A DNA stretch of 64,000 nt from Pseudomonadota bacterium (GTDB lineage: Bacteria > Bdellovibrionota > UBA1018 > CAIMNF01). Numbering within the stretch: the first letter of the stretch is position 1; each line of letters starts with the position of its first letter. A model generated the notes under the pieces. The model was not told the DNA's origin. It was given only the letters and a program-made list of their open reading frames with translations, and made no database searches. The stretch covers positions 1 through 64,000 of the forward strand of contig JAIYBN010000009.1 in the NCBI GenBank assembly GCA_027488515.1, in the 5' to 3' direction. Below are positions 22,646-32,375 of this stretch, one piece after another. Both the position numbers and the translations under genes were made by a program.

Positions 22646-23053
22646 TCAGGGGCTTTTCCAGCCCATTTCCTGCATCACCAGCTTCAAATCCTCCCAAGCA
22701 GAACGCTTGAGCGCCGGGCGCTGAAGGAGGTCCTCGAGCGACTCGGTGACGATCACTCGGACTCCATTCCAATCCTGGAAACCACCGCGCTTCCAGCCAT
22801 GAAGGGCGCCGAGATCCTCACCCAGAATCACCCACACGCGAAATCCCTTGAGTCGGGAAGGATCGAAGCCGTCTCCCGCATCGAACAGGGTGACCCCGTC
22901 TTGAGGGGCCTGGAGTGAAGCGACCATTTTCGAGAGCAGTTCCCCGCTCGGTCCCCCGTGAACACCTCTCCCGAAAATGAGGACACGGTCCGCGGATTTG
23001 CGGGCCATGACAAAGGAGGATTCGGGAAGCAGAGAAGTCAGACGCGAGCTCAC
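22646..23053 (-). CDS. Hypothetical protein
   Basis: 135 aa; no family recognised; same strand as neighbours. Confidence 0.5.
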   Translation of the reverse strand: MSSRLTSLLPESSFVMARKSADRVLIFGRGVHGGPSGELLSKMVASLQAPQDGVTLFDAGDGFDPSRLKGFRVWVILGEDLGALHGWKRGGFQDWNGVRVIVTESLEDLLQRPALKRSAWEDLKLVMQEMGWKSP

Positions 23054-23071
23054 GTCCCGGAGGCTAACCCA

Positions 23072-23332
23072 TTACTGGAGACGATGCAAAACTTCGCGGG
23101 TGTCGAGACCGCACTCCGGACAGATCGCCTTTTCTTGCGTGGTATTGCGGCTGAAATCACTCACATAGTTGAAGTGCATCCGACCACCGCAGATCTGGCA
23201 GTGTGAAAAGTGCCGGACGACCTGCTCGAGGGATCCGATTCCCGGTTTCAAGGCGGACGCCTGACCGGTCTCCGTTGCGGAAGTGTCGTTGGAAAGCTCG
23301 ATTTCCTCGAAAATCTCGTTTGCCTTGCTCAT
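23072..23332 (-). CDS. Small zinc-ribbon protein
   Basis: Start MSKANEIFEEIEL; CQIC...CPEC pair. Confidence 0.65.
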   Translation of the reverse strand: MSKANEIFEEIELSNDTSATETGQASALKPGIGSLEQVVRHFSHCQICGGRMHFNYVSDFSRNTTQEKAICPECGLDTREVLHRLQ

Positions 23333-23404
23333 TTCCTCATCCCTCCTCAGGTGATGCCAACTCTTCGGGAGAGTGGCGGACACCCTGAATGGGAAATGAT
23401 TGCC

Positions 23405-23857
23405 CTAGCGTTTCGGTTCGATCAGGATTGACGCAGGAAGTCGGCCCGGAGAGTTTTCAGCCTTCTCGAGTGCCTGGGTTTCAGCCACCGGCAGGGAGAT
23501 CATGTGTTCGGTGTTCCCCTCGAGGTGGATGGTTTGCTTGACTCCGCACTCACCTTTGGCCACCTGAATCTGATAAGAGCCCGACGGGGCGACGATTGAA
23601 AATCTTCCGTTCTGATCGGACTGGGACTCGACCTGGTTCTGGGACTCGTCGTTCATGCCGACCAGTCGAATCTGGTAGTAGCCACCGCTACAGCGCGGAT
23701 TCAGTTCGAGCACTCCGGTCAAACGTGCCGGAAAAGAGGATCCCCGCTCGCTCCGACCCTCTTCATGCTTGGCGAAGAAGGGCAGAGAACAAGAGAACGC
23801 GGTCACCCCGAGAAAAACGGTGATGACAGTGGAGTGCTTGCGGAGCCTGGATGCCAT
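23405..23857 (-). CDS. Putative lipoprotein with carboxypeptidase-regulatory-like fold
   Basis: Start MASRLRKHSTVITVFLGVTAFSC; NGRFSIVAPSGSYQIQV motif. Confidence 0.6.
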   Translation of the reverse strand: MASRLRKHSTVITVFLGVTAFSCSLPFFAKHEEGRSERGSSFPARLTGVLELNPRCSGGYYQIRLVGMNDESQNQVESQSDQNGRFSIVAPSGSYQIQVAKGECGVKQTIHLEGNTEHMISLPVAETQALEKAENSPGRLPASILIEPKR

Positions 23858-23891
23858 GGTACCTGATCGGCAAAAACTGCAAAAAGTTGAG

Positions 23892-24578
23892 TCAAATTTC
23901 GCCCGAAACGAGGTGTTCCCGTGACACATCGAACACCCTGTCGAACATGGATTCCGTGAGGAGGCCTGTGAAGGTGTTTTGCTGGCTCGGGTGGTAGGAA
24001 CAGACGATCAGGCGCCCGTCATTCAAAGGGATTTCAGCACCATGGGCGAAGGCAGGCAAGGTCCGGGCCGGTTTGATCCCCTCCGGCAATTGACGCCAGA
24101 GTGCGTGAAGTGCGATCTTCCCCAGAGCCAGGAACACCCTGACCCGCTTCAGCTCCATCAGCTCCTCGGCCAAGAAGGCACCACAGCGGGCCAATTCTTC
24201 AGGCAGGGGCTTGTTCCCGGGAGGGGCACACCGGGCCGCAGTGGTGATGTAGCAATCGTGGAGGCGGAGTCCGTCTTCCCTACCCTCACTGAGCGCTTGG
24301 TTCGAAAACCCTGCCCGGTGGAGAGCCCGATACAGCCAAAGTCCCGACTGGTCCCCGGTGAACATCCGCCCCGTCCGGTTCGCTCCATGCGCCGCGGGAG
24401 CAAGACCCACGATCAATAAACGCGCTTCCGGGTCTCCGAAGCCGGGCACCGGTTTTCCCCAATAGTCCTGATCGCGGAACTGGCGTCGTTTCACACGGGC
24501 GGTCTCGAGACAGTGCTCCCTGAGTCTTGGACAAGCCTCACAAGCCGTGATCCGCTTTTCAATCCCGATCAGGCTCAC
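23892..24578 (-). CDS. Uracil-DNA glycosylase family 5 (UdgB-like)
   Basis: 228 aa; CEACPRLREHC, LIVGLAPAAHGANRTGRMFTGD, CSYHPSQQNTFTG. Confidence 0.9.
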   Translation of the reverse strand: MSLIGIEKRITACEACPRLREHCLETARVKRRQFRDQDYWGKPVPGFGDPEARLLIVGLAPAAHGANRTGRMFTGDQSGLWLYRALHRAGFSNQALSEGREDGLRLHDCYITTAARCAPPGNKPLPEELARCGAFLAEELMELKRVRVFLALGKIALHALWRQLPEGIKPARTLPAFAHGAEIPLNDGRLIVCSYHPSQQNTFTGLLTESMFDRVFDVSREHLVSGEI

Positions 24579-25255
24579 CGGGACTCGACCTCACGCCTTT
24601 CGCCGGGCTTGAGGGCTCCGAGTTCGTAGTCGCCCATCCTGATCCGGATCAATCGGACCACGGCAAGACCGAGGGCTCCGAACATCCGACGGACAAAACG
24701 GTTCCGGCCTTCGCTCACGGTCACCCGGTAGCGCTTGCCCGACTGGATTTCCTCCAGCTCATCGAATTTTCCAGGGCCATCGGAGAGCTCGACCGAATCG
24801 AGCAGTCGCTTCCGGTAGTCCCGGGGAACCTTCCCCTGGATTTCCACCTCGTACACCTTCCGGACCCCGTATCGCGGGTGGGTCAGCTGGAGAAGCAAAT
24901 CCCCGTCATCGGTCATGAGCAACAGGCCTTCGGAATCGAAGTCCAAACGTCCGACCGGATTCAACCCGGGGAGATCCCTGAAAAAATCCATCACTGTGGG
25001 GCGTCCCTCGGGATCGTCCTTGGTGGTGACCACTCCCCTCGGTTTGTGAAACAGGAAGACGCGTTTCCGCTCCGGTTTTCTGACCGGCGCCCCGTCCAAG
25101 GTCAGTTGATCGGTCTCCGGATCGAGGACCCTTCCCAGATCAGTGAACACCTCGCCGTTCAGGGCCACACGCCCCGCACGGATCGCTTCTTCTGCGTGCC
25201 TGCGGCTCATCAGGCCGGCCGCGGCGATGATCTTTTGAGCCCGTTCTTTGGCCAT
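24575..25255 (-). CDS. rluB: RluB/RsuA-family rRNA pseudouridine synthase
   Basis: S4 domain AGLMSRRHAEEAIRAGRVALNG; catalytic PVGRLDFDSEGLLLMTDDGD. Confidence 0.9.
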   Translation of the reverse strand: MAKERAQKIIAAAGLMSRRHAEEAIRAGRVALNGEVFTDLGRVLDPETDQLTLDGAPVRKPERKRVFLFHKPRGVVTTKDDPEGRPTVMDFFRDLPGLNPVGRLDFDSEGLLLMTDDGDLLLQLTHPRYGVRKVYEVEIQGKVPRDYRKRLLDSVELSDGPGKFDELEEIQSGKRYRVTVSEGRNRFVRRMFGALGLAVVRLIRIRMGDYELGALKPGERREVESR

Positions 25256-25294
25256 AAAAAAAGGGCCGCAACCCGCTTCACGGGCACGGCCCTC
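25256..25294 (-). terminator. Intrinsic terminator downstream of small basic protein gene
   Basis: Minus strand AGGGCCGTGCCCGTGAAGCGGGTTGCGGCCCTTTTTTT. Confidence 0.8.
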
Positions 25295-25310
25295 TCTCAT
25301 TTGCTAATGA

Positions 25311-25499
25311 TTACTTCTTGGCTTTCTTCTTACGGAAAGCGACTTTTTTGTCCGCGGAGCGCTTGGACTTGCCGTCGAACAGTTTCTTCGCGAATTCCTT
25401 GTCTGCGACGATCTTGGTCTTGCGCTTGTCGCGTCCGAGCTTGCGGATGGTGCGACGTCCGAGTTTGGCCTTGGGAGTGGTGGTAGTGGTAGTGCTCAT
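25311..25499 (-). CDS. Small highly basic protein (62 aa)
   Basis: MSTTTTTTPKAKLGRRTIRKLGRDKRKTKIVADKEFAKKLFDGKSKRSADKKVAFRKKKAKK; followed by a strong terminator. Confidence 0.7.
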   Translation of the reverse strand: MSTTTTTTPKAKLGRRTIRKLGRDKRKTKIVADKEFAKKLFDGKSKRSADKKVAFRKKKAKK

Positions 25500-25512
25500 G
25501 TTCTGATTTCCT

Positions 25513-26070
25513 TTACTTCTTGGTTAAAGTTGCCTGGCCCGGTTTCCAGTTTACGGGGCACAGTTCGCCGGTTTGGAGGGCTTGAAGGGTGCGGAGGGTC
25601 TCCTCGACCGAGCGTCCCACGCCCAGAGCATTGACGCTCATGGCCTGCAGGATCCCGTTCGGATCGATGAGGAACGTACCCCGAAGGGCGATTCCGCTGT
25701 CTTCAATGAGAACTCCGTAGTTCCGGGACACGGAATGATTGGTGTCCGCAAGAACCGGGAATTTCACTTCTGGAAGGTCCTTCTCGAACCAGGCCTTGTG
25801 AGAATGCTGACTGTCGGTCGACGCGCCGATCACCTGGCAGTTGGATTCGAGGAATTGTTTTTCAAGCTGGGCGAAACCACGGATCTCCGTGGGGCAAACG
25901 AAAGTGAAGTCGAGCGGGTAGAAGAACAGGCAAACCCACTTTCCTTTGTAATCCTGGAGGGAAACGTCTTTGAACTGGCCTGCGACATACGCAGGGGCCT
26001 TGAATTGAGGAGCGGGTTGTCCCACTTTAACATTCCACACGGGAGGATTTCCTTTCTGGAGTTGAATCAC
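25513..26070 (-). CDS. Peroxiredoxin (AhpC/TSA, 2-Cys type)
   Basis: 185 aa; FFYPLDFTFVCPTEI; resolving Cys GELCPVNW. Confidence 0.93.
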   Translation of the reverse strand: MIQLQKGNPPVWNVKVGQPAPQFKAPAYVAGQFKDVSLQDYKGKWVCLFFYPLDFTFVCPTEIRGFAQLEKQFLESNCQVIGASTDSQHSHKAWFEKDLPEVKFPVLADTNHSVSRNYGVLIEDSGIALRGTFLIDPNGILQAMSVNALGVGRSVEETLRTLQALQTGELCPVNWKPGQATLTKK

Positions 26071-26118
26071 TTTTGAATTCCAATACCTTACTTGCGAAGG
26101 TAGACTCTGACAAGAGAA

Positions 26119-26823
26119 ATGCCACCGGTTCCCCGCCTCCGATCACTGCTCCCGACGATCTTGCTTCCCTCCGGGATTTACCTCGCATTCTTCCTGGCCC
26201 GCCCTCTTTGGTTCAAACCTTGGTGCGCCACCGAACCGACTCCCTGCACGGTCGATCAGGTCAACGGATTGGACCGGATCGCCTTCGGGTTTCAATCTGT
26301 ATTCGCGGACTTCCTATCCAACCTCCTCCAAAACTCGGTCGGAGCCCTGGCCTTCATCTTGCCCTGGCTGCTGATCCGTCGAGGGGTCCGGCACTCCCTG
26401 ACATTGAACTTGGCCCTTCTTTCAGCAACGGCCTGGAACGGTGTCGTGGTGGAAGCAGTTCGAGCCCTGGCCCAACGCCCCCGCCCCCTGGTTTTCCGGT
26501 CCCCTACCGGGGACGGGGCCAACATCCACCAATACACCTCCTTCTATTCGGGGCACACCAGCTTTGTCGCACTGGCCCTGCTGATGACCTGCCTGAGCCT
26601 CCGCGACCACGTGGGGGGAGAAAAACGCCGGACCATCCTCACTCTGGCCTGGCTGGCCTACCCCCTTTTGACCACCCTGACCGCCTGTTTGCGCGTCGTC
26701 GGCGGCCGGCACTACCCAACCGACACCCTGGCCGGCTTTTTCTTTGGCAGTTTGGTGGGATGGGTGGTTTACCAAAGGGTGACGCGCCGCGAAATTTTTC
26801 TTGAATCCCCTGTCTCCACATGA
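26119..26823 (+). CDS. PAP2-family phosphatase (membrane)
   Basis: 234 aa; RPRPLVF, YSGHTSF, GRHYPTDTLAG. Confidence 0.88.
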   Translation: MPPVPRLRSLLPTILLPSGIYLAFFLARPLWFKPWCATEPTPCTVDQVNGLDRIAFGFQSVFADFLSNLLQNSVGALAFILPWLLIRRGVRHSLTLNLALLSATAWNGVVVEAVRALAQRPRPLVFRSPTGDGANIHQYTSFYSGHTSFVALALLMTCLSLRDHVGGEKRRTILTLAWLAYPLLTTLTACLRVVGGRHYPTDTLAGFFFGSLVGWVVYQRVTRREIFLESPVST

Positions 26824-26838
26824 TAAGCCTGCGCTCCC

Positions 26839-27978
26839 ATGCGCAAGATTCAAATCCTCAGCCCCCTCTTTGCTCTCCTGTGTTTCGGGATTTCGACCCA
26901 CGCCGCCCTGCCCGAGCCCACACCCGTGCTCTTGAGCGTCACCCCCCACGACCATGAGGTGGATACCGCTCATGACCATGCCGGAAACGATCCCTCGCGC
27001 GGGACCCGATTCCGCCTGAAGAAACCACTGAACCAGGAGCGCTTGGTTCTGACCGGAACCAACGGGACCATCGAAAAGAACATCGAAAGCTCGTTCCATT
27101 CCATGAAATCCGAATTCCGCCGCATGAAATCGGCACGGGAGCGGATTTCCGACCCCGCCTACACCCGCTACCTCCGGATTCACCGGGGACTCTACCAACC
27201 GGAGGCCGAAAACGGCCTCACTCTGGTGAATGCCGACCATGAATTCGAAGGGATCAGCGACCGCAAGTTCGGCTACTGCTGGGGATTCTCCACCCTGTTC
27301 CGGAACCTCACCCAGTTGGCGTTTTTCGACCCTTCCCAACCGAGGGTTGCGGATGTCGCCTACTATCTGCGGAAGATCGACCGCATTGTGGCAGGCCACG
27401 CAACCGTGATTCCGGGCTACAAGAATTTACGTGAGCTGAGCCTTGAGCCCCGGATCGAGTTCTACCTGAAACTGAACACCATGGAACTCTGGAGGAACCG
27501 GGCCGTCCGGAGTACCTCACTCAAAATTTTCAAGAACTCCACCGAGGCGATGAACTTCGAGGAAGTGGAGTCCTTACTCAGAAACCTCGAAGTCCGGCTG
27601 GATCGGGGTGAGTTTCCGAAAGTCCTCTTCTCGGCATTGATTCCGTCCGGAAAAATCCTCGGCATGAGCACGGACATTCACGTGGTGCTGGTCAACCGGG
27701 TGGAACGCTTGCCCGGCAACCGGGCCAAGATCCACCTCTGGGACATCAACTTTTACGCCGAGACACTGAAGAAATCCCCGAAGATCATCGAAGTCACCTC
27801 CAAGCACGGGCTCGTCTACGAGCCGTGGTATGAACCGGACAAACCCTATGCCGAGGCGAGCGCCCTGGTTTCCAGGGTCGAATTCGCCCCCGAGGAAGAC
27901 ATCGAGGTTTCGAGGAACCTGAAGAGCCTGAAAGCCTTCTGCGAAGCCCCCGGGACCCGGCACCACTGCCAACCTTGA
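26839..27978 (+). CDS. Exported protein, possible papain-like cysteine peptidase fold
   Basis: 379 aa; signal peptide; His/Asp-rich HDHEVDTAHDH; ordered Cys (GYCWGF), His (DIHVVLV), Asp/Asn (LWDIN). Confidence 0.6.
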   Translation: MRKIQILSPLFALLCFGISTHAALPEPTPVLLSVTPHDHEVDTAHDHAGNDPSRGTRFRLKKPLNQERLVLTGTNGTIEKNIESSFHSMKSEFRRMKSARERISDPAYTRYLRIHRGLYQPEAENGLTLVNADHEFEGISDRKFGYCWGFSTLFRNLTQLAFFDPSQPRVADVAYYLRKIDRIVAGHATVIPGYKNLRELSLEPRIEFYLKLNTMELWRNRAVRSTSLKIFKNSTEAMNFEEVESLLRNLEVRLDRGEFPKVLFSALIPSGKILGMSTDIHVVLVNRVERLPGNRAKIHLWDINFYAETLKKSPKIIEVTSKHGLVYEPWYEPDKPYAEASALVSRVEFAPEEDIEVSRNLKSLKAFCEAPGTRHHCQP

Positions 27979-27986
27979 AACCGGTT

Positions 27987-28532
27987 TCAGTCGATCTGAT
28001 CGTGCTTGAGTTCTTCGCCCGGAACCACGCCCTTGGAATTCACAACTTTCGCGGGAATCCCCGTGGCGGTGCAATGTTCCGGAACTGACTTGATCACCAC
28101 GGAATTCGCACCGATCCGGGCATGGTCACCGATGGTGATGTTCCCGAGGATCTTCGCACCAGCCCCCACCACGACGTGGTTGCCCAGTGTCGGGTGGCGC
28201 TTCACCGGACTGAAATCGACCCCACCGAGAGTGACCCCGTGAAAAATGAGGCAATGGTCACCCACCTCGGCCGTTTCACCGATCACCACACCCATGCCAT
28301 GGTCGATGATGAGATTCTTCCCGATCCGGGCGCCAGGATGGATGTCGATGCCGGTCAGAAATCGTGACCACTCGCTGATGGCGCGCGGAACGAAGGGAAT
28401 ACCGGCACGGTAGAGCGCGTGAGCAAGACGGTGAAAACCGATCGCTTTCACCCCGGGATAAAGAAAGAAAACCTCGAGTGAACTTTTGGTTGCCGGATCG
28501 TATTTACGGTAGGTCCGGATGAGCTCCCACAT
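27987..28532 (-). CDS. cysE: Serine O-acetyltransferase
   Basis: 181 aa; left-handed beta-helix [31 protein letters not shown]. Confidence 0.93.
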   Translation of the reverse strand: MWELIRTYRKYDPATKSSLEVFFLYPGVKAIGFHRLAHALYRAGIPFVPRAISEWSRFLTGIDIHPGARIGKNLIIDHGMGVVIGETAEVGDHCLIFHGVTLGGVDFSPVKRHPTLGNHVVVGAGAKILGNITIGDHARIGANSVVIKSVPEHCTATGIPAKVVNSKGVVPGEELKHDQID

Positions 28533-29308
28533 CAGGCACCCATGATGTTGAATCCGGAGTCCACGTACAGGACGTTTCCGGTCATGTGACGGGCGCCGTC
28601 CTGACAGAGGTACGCAGCCAAGGATCCCACATCTTCGGGAGAGACATTCTCGTGCAATGGAGCGCGCTGTTCGATCTGCCCGAGGAAATCACGGAAATTC
28701 GAGATCCCACCGGCGGCCGCGAGGGTCTTGATGGGACCGGCTGAAATCGCATGCACCCGGATTTTCTTCGGTCCCAAATCGTGTGCCAGATAGCGGACCG
28801 AGGCCTCGAGTGCAGCTTTGGCCACACCCATGACATTGTAACCCGGCATCACCTTTTCGGAACCGTAGTAAGTGAGGGTGATCACGGTCCCACCTTTGGC
28901 CGGATCCATGAGCTTTTCGGCTTCGCGCGCGGTGGCCACCAAGGAAAAAGCACTCACGTCGAGAGCCAGGCGGAATCCGTCACGGGTCGTGTCGACAAAG
29001 CGTCCGGACAGGTCGGTCTTGTTCGCGAAAGCCACGGAGTGGATCAGGATGTCGATCCCGCCCCACTTCTCCTTCACTTTTCCAAAAAAGGACGCGATCT
29101 GCTCGTCACTGCTCACATCACAGGGCTCGATGATCGAGGCCCCGAGACTCTCCGCCAGAGGGCGCACCCGGCGCTCCAACGATTCTCCGAGGTAATTGAA
29201 AGCGAGTTCGGCCCCGGCCGCCCGCAAGGCTTGGGCGATTCCCCACGCGATGGAACGGTCATTGGCGAGTCCGAGGATGACAGCTTTTTTACCTGCGAGA
29301 GTGCTCAT
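28532..29308 (-). CDS. fabI: Enoyl-ACP reductase [NADH]
   Basis: 258 aa; [38 protein letters not shown]. Confidence 0.95.
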   Translation of the reverse strand: MSTLAGKKAVILGLANDRSIAWGIAQALRAAGAELAFNYLGESLERRVRPLAESLGASIIEPCDVSSDEQIASFFGKVKEKWGGIDILIHSVAFANKTDLSGRFVDTTRDGFRLALDVSAFSLVATAREAEKLMDPAKGGTVITLTYYGSEKVMPGYNVMGVAKAALEASVRYLAHDLGPKKIRVHAISAGPIKTLAAAGGISNFRDFLGQIEQRAPLHENVSPEDVGSLAAYLCQDGARHMTGNVLYVDSGFNIMGA

Positions 29309-29313
29309 GGAGA

Positions 29314-29859
29314 TCAGAGGCAGGGCTGAAGGCCGTTGAAAGAAAAGGTCGCAAGTGTCGAACGGAACGAATCACTCATGAACGAAAGCGGACAAATCGC
29401 AACCCCGTCGAGCAACACCTGGAAGGCGACACGATTCGCGCCCCACCCGACGAAAGCACCGAGGGAGTCTCCGGCACGAACCGAGTCTCCAGCACGGACG
29501 ATCACGTTTTGCATGCCGTAAATCGCGGTTGAAATCCGGCCTGAGTGGGCAATCGCCACATAGGTCACGGAGTTACCGTCGATCACGGTGATTCCGGTGG
29601 AGGTGACGATCCCGTTCGCAGGGCTCACCACAGGTGCACCGACAAAGGATCCGGTCATGATCCAGTAGGGTGTTGCAGGACTGAAATTGCCGACCAAGGT
29701 CTGTCCCGCAAATCCGTTCGCCACGATGGCATTCAGCTTCGGAATGGAATTGTCACTGAACAAGGTGATCGGATCGACCACTCCGTTCGCTCCCCCGCAG
29801 GCGGAGAGACCGAGCACCAGACTGATTCCCACGATGGCCTTCTTGATTGTGTTTTTCAT
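29314..29859 (-). CDS. Lipoprotein with degenerate LytM/M23-like domain
   Basis: Lipobox [60 protein letters not shown]; HxH motif absent. Confidence 0.65.
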   Translation of the reverse strand: MKNTIKKAIVGISLVLGLSACGGANGVVDPITLFSDNSIPKLNAIVANGFAGQTLVGNFSPATPYWIMTGSFVGAPVVSPANGIVTSTGITVIDGNSVTYVAIAHSGRISTAIYGMQNVIVRAGDSVRAGDSLGAFVGWGANRVAFQVLLDGVAICPLSFMSDSFRSTLATFSFNGLQPCL

Positions 29860-29881
29860 GATCTTCCTCGTGTTTCCCGGG

Positions 29882-30430
29882 TTAGAGCGCGTAATTGGCG
29901 CCGAAAGTGTAAGTCAGGTAGCTGATGGTGGCCGAGCTGACCATGTAGGTGATCGGCAGACGGAAAAAGGTGGAGAACCCGCTTCCGAGGTCGTACTCGA
30001 TCCCGCCGTGAAGTTGCGCCGAAAAATATCCGTAGGTCCGGAAGAGCGTGGCAGAGCGTGAATTCAAGTAGGCGGTGGCAAAACCGACTCCGCCACCCAG
30101 TGTGGTGTGGATCTTGTCCGACACTTTGCCCTGGAACTCGAGTCCCGCAAGGACCGGAAAAATCCGGAAGGAGCTGTTCGATTCGGTTTTCAAAGAAAGA
30201 TTCTGGTAAGACACGCTCACATAATTGCGGATGGCCGGATCGAAAAACGGATTCAGATAAACCTTGCCGGTGAAACCGAGATTCGGGTTGAAGTTTTGAG
30301 CTGCCGCACCGACTCCCACCGGATAATCCACCGAGCCTTCGACCATGAGGGCGCGAGCTTCCCCGGCAAAACCGAGTGCCAGCAGGGCGCAAAGAGCGAC
30401 TAGACGCAGAGTGTGACGTTTGATGTTCAT
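29882..30430 (-). CDS. Small outer-membrane beta-barrel-like exported protein
   Basis: Start MNIKRHTLRLVALCALLALGFAGEARA; amphipathic strands. Confidence 0.65.
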   Translation of the reverse strand: MNIKRHTLRLVALCALLALGFAGEARALMVEGSVDYPVGVGAAAQNFNPNLGFTGKVYLNPFFDPAIRNYVSVSYQNLSLKTESNSSFRIFPVLAGLEFQGKVSDKIHTTLGGGVGFATAYLNSRSATLFRTYGYFSAQLHGGIEYDLGSGFSTFFRLPITYMVSSATISYLTYTFGANYAL

Positions 30431-30501
30431 AAGCCTGACATTAGTCCAAAGCCATTGAAAATCAACAGGAAACACCACGGCGTTCGTGTTAATCTCGACC
30501 C

Positions 30502-31185
30502 ATGATCGAACTCCTCTTCGAGGACGACTTCATTCTGGCCCTGAACAAGCCTTCCGGACTTCCCTCGCAAAACCAGCAAGATCCGGATCAAGACACTGCG
30601 GAGCGGCGCGTCAAGTCTCTGTTTGTGGGGGCCCCCGTCCAACTTCTGCACCGTCTCGACACCGGAACCAGTGGCGTCCTCTTGTTCGCCAAGAGCGACG
30701 AGATCTTCATGGAGATGAGGCGAAGGTTCACCGAACGGACCCTCCAAAAATCCTACATCGCGTGGTCGCAGGCCGGAGCGCCTTCCATCCCGTCCGGTCT
30801 GCCACTCAAAATCGATCTTCCCCTCGCCCACCACCCGCAAAGCAAAAGACGGATGATCGTTCTACCGGAGGGCAAGTTCAGACGTTTCCGGGGCAAGCCG
30901 CTTCCGGCCCTCACCTGGATTGACTCGATCCGTCCGGTCTCCTTGGCCGGGCTCAATGCATCGCGGATCGAGGTCCGAATCGAAACCGGAGTGATGCACC
31001 AGATCCGGGTTCACCTGGCTCACGCAGGACTCCCGCTGATTGGAGATCCGATATACGGCGGAGCGGGAGACTACCCTGTTTCATTCCGACTCGGTTTGCA
31101 CGCCAGTCGGGTGGAATTCGATTTGAGGGGTGCCCGGTACAGGATCAGCGCCCCCGAACCTTCCACACTTGAACAAATTCCTTGA
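30502..31185 (+). CDS. RluA-family pseudouridine synthase
   Basis: 227 aa; LLHRLDTGTSGVLLFAK; HQIRVHLAHAGLPLIGDPIYG. Confidence 0.92.
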   Translation: MIELLFEDDFILALNKPSGLPSQNQQDPDQDTAERRVKSLFVGAPVQLLHRLDTGTSGVLLFAKSDEIFMEMRRRFTERTLQKSYIAWSQAGAPSIPSGLPLKIDLPLAHHPQSKRRMIVLPEGKFRRFRGKPLPALTWIDSIRPVSLAGLNASRIEVRIETGVMHQIRVHLAHAGLPLIGDPIYGGAGDYPVSFRLGLHASRVEFDLRGARYRISAPEPSTLEQIP

Positions 31186-31221
31186 TCCCCCCCGACACTC
31201 TGGGGATCATTTCATCAGATC

Positions 31222-32343
31222 ATGGCGAAATCGAGGATGACACCGGCTCAAAGAAAACGTTTTTTCCTGTTCCTCCCTGCCGTCATTCTGGGACTCCTGA
31301 TACTGAGTGCGCGACACCACTTCGAAAAAAATTTCGGAATGAGCCTCGCTGAGGCCGACCTACACATCGGATTCGCCCGATTGACCGACACCGAGCGGGA
31401 CATTGACGAGACCCGTACGATCACGGACGAAGTGGCGGCTGAAGCCCAAGGGATCGATCCCGAATGGCTCAAGAAAACATCTTCCCCGCCCCCACAGCCC
31501 GCCACGTTGGCTGCACTCCGGGCTCTCCGCTCCAAGATCAGACAGTGGGCACCCCGATGCGATGACGGGATCCTGACCTATCACACCTGTCCCTATCCCG
31601 AAGCCCTGCGCCACCTGGGTCTTCTTTGTCTTTCGGGCGACTTCACCTCTTGTGAACAGGTCCGTGAAGCCCGGGATGATCAAGGCCGTTTTTGGCGGAG
31701 CAAAAGCTTCATCGGTGTCGAGAGTGAAGGCATTCCCTCTTTCTCATCCTCCTCCGCCCGGGGTGTTCTTGCCTATTTGATCGCAAAAGCGGATCTGAAA
31801 ACCGCGGCCGACTGGATCGCATACATCCGCAAGAATGACAGTCGTTTTTGTCCGGATGTGCGGGACCCGGAGAATCAGTGCCGGATCCGGGCCTATTTCT
31901 GGCACCTGGCTTGGCAACTGAACGAGCACCACCACTTCCTGGAGCAAGACCAGTCCTTGCGCTATCTCGGTTACCTGATGGTCAGAAACGAGGACGCTCT
32001 CAAGATCGGCCAGGAAAAAGGTTACGATCTGCTCGGAACCGCCGAAACCATCTATCTCCTGCGTGAAATGAAAAAACGCGGCATCCAGATCGCCGACTCG
32101 GATCTGATCGACGCCATCAGTCTGGTTCTTCATTACCGGCATCCGGACCAACCCCTGCTCCGCTTCCTGGTACGGGGACCCGACGAGGAAACCGCCCGTC
32201 TCCTCCTGGCCCGATGCCCCGCCACAAAACCTTTCCCCCGGGTGGAGGAGGGCTGGCCCAGGTATGATGTCGGAATTTCTCCCAAATCCGCGGGGCATGA
32301 TTGCGTTTTCATGATCAATCTCCTGCTCGGGTCGGCGAAGTAG
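31222..32343 (+). CDS. Hypothetical membrane-anchored protein
   Basis: 373 aa; N-terminal TM FFLFLPAVILGLLILSA; no family recognised. Confidence 0.65.
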   Translation: MAKSRMTPAQRKRFFLFLPAVILGLLILSARHHFEKNFGMSLAEADLHIGFARLTDTERDIDETRTITDEVAAEAQGIDPEWLKKTSSPPPQPATLAALRALRSKIRQWAPRCDDGILTYHTCPYPEALRHLGLLCLSGDFTSCEQVREARDDQGRFWRSKSFIGVESEGIPSFSSSSARGVLAYLIAKADLKTAADWIAYIRKNDSRFCPDVRDPENQCRIRAYFWHLAWQLNEHHHFLEQDQSLRYLGYLMVRNEDALKIGQEKGYDLLGTAETIYLLREMKKRGIQIADSDLIDAISLVLHYRHPDQPLLRFLVRGPDEETARLLLARCPATKPFPRVEEGWPRYDVGISPKSAGHDCVFMINLLLGSAK

Positions 32344-32375
32344 ATTTTTGTTCCCCCCTCAGGTACCGTTCCAAC

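Noticed and set aside
25318-25506. 62-aa plus-strand ORF
   Set aside because: Exact antisense of the small basic protein gene; the terminator orientation favours the minus strand
26080-26105. Hairpin TACCTT...AAGGTA between peroxiredoxin and PAP2
   Set aside because: Only a 6-bp stem with no T-tract; too weak to call
26073-26804. 243-aa plus-strand ORF
   Set aside because: Alternative frame of the PAP2 gene; the PAP2 frame has clear catalytic motifs
26422-27399. 325-aa minus-strand ORF
   Set aside because: Antisense to PAP2 and the putative papain-like gene
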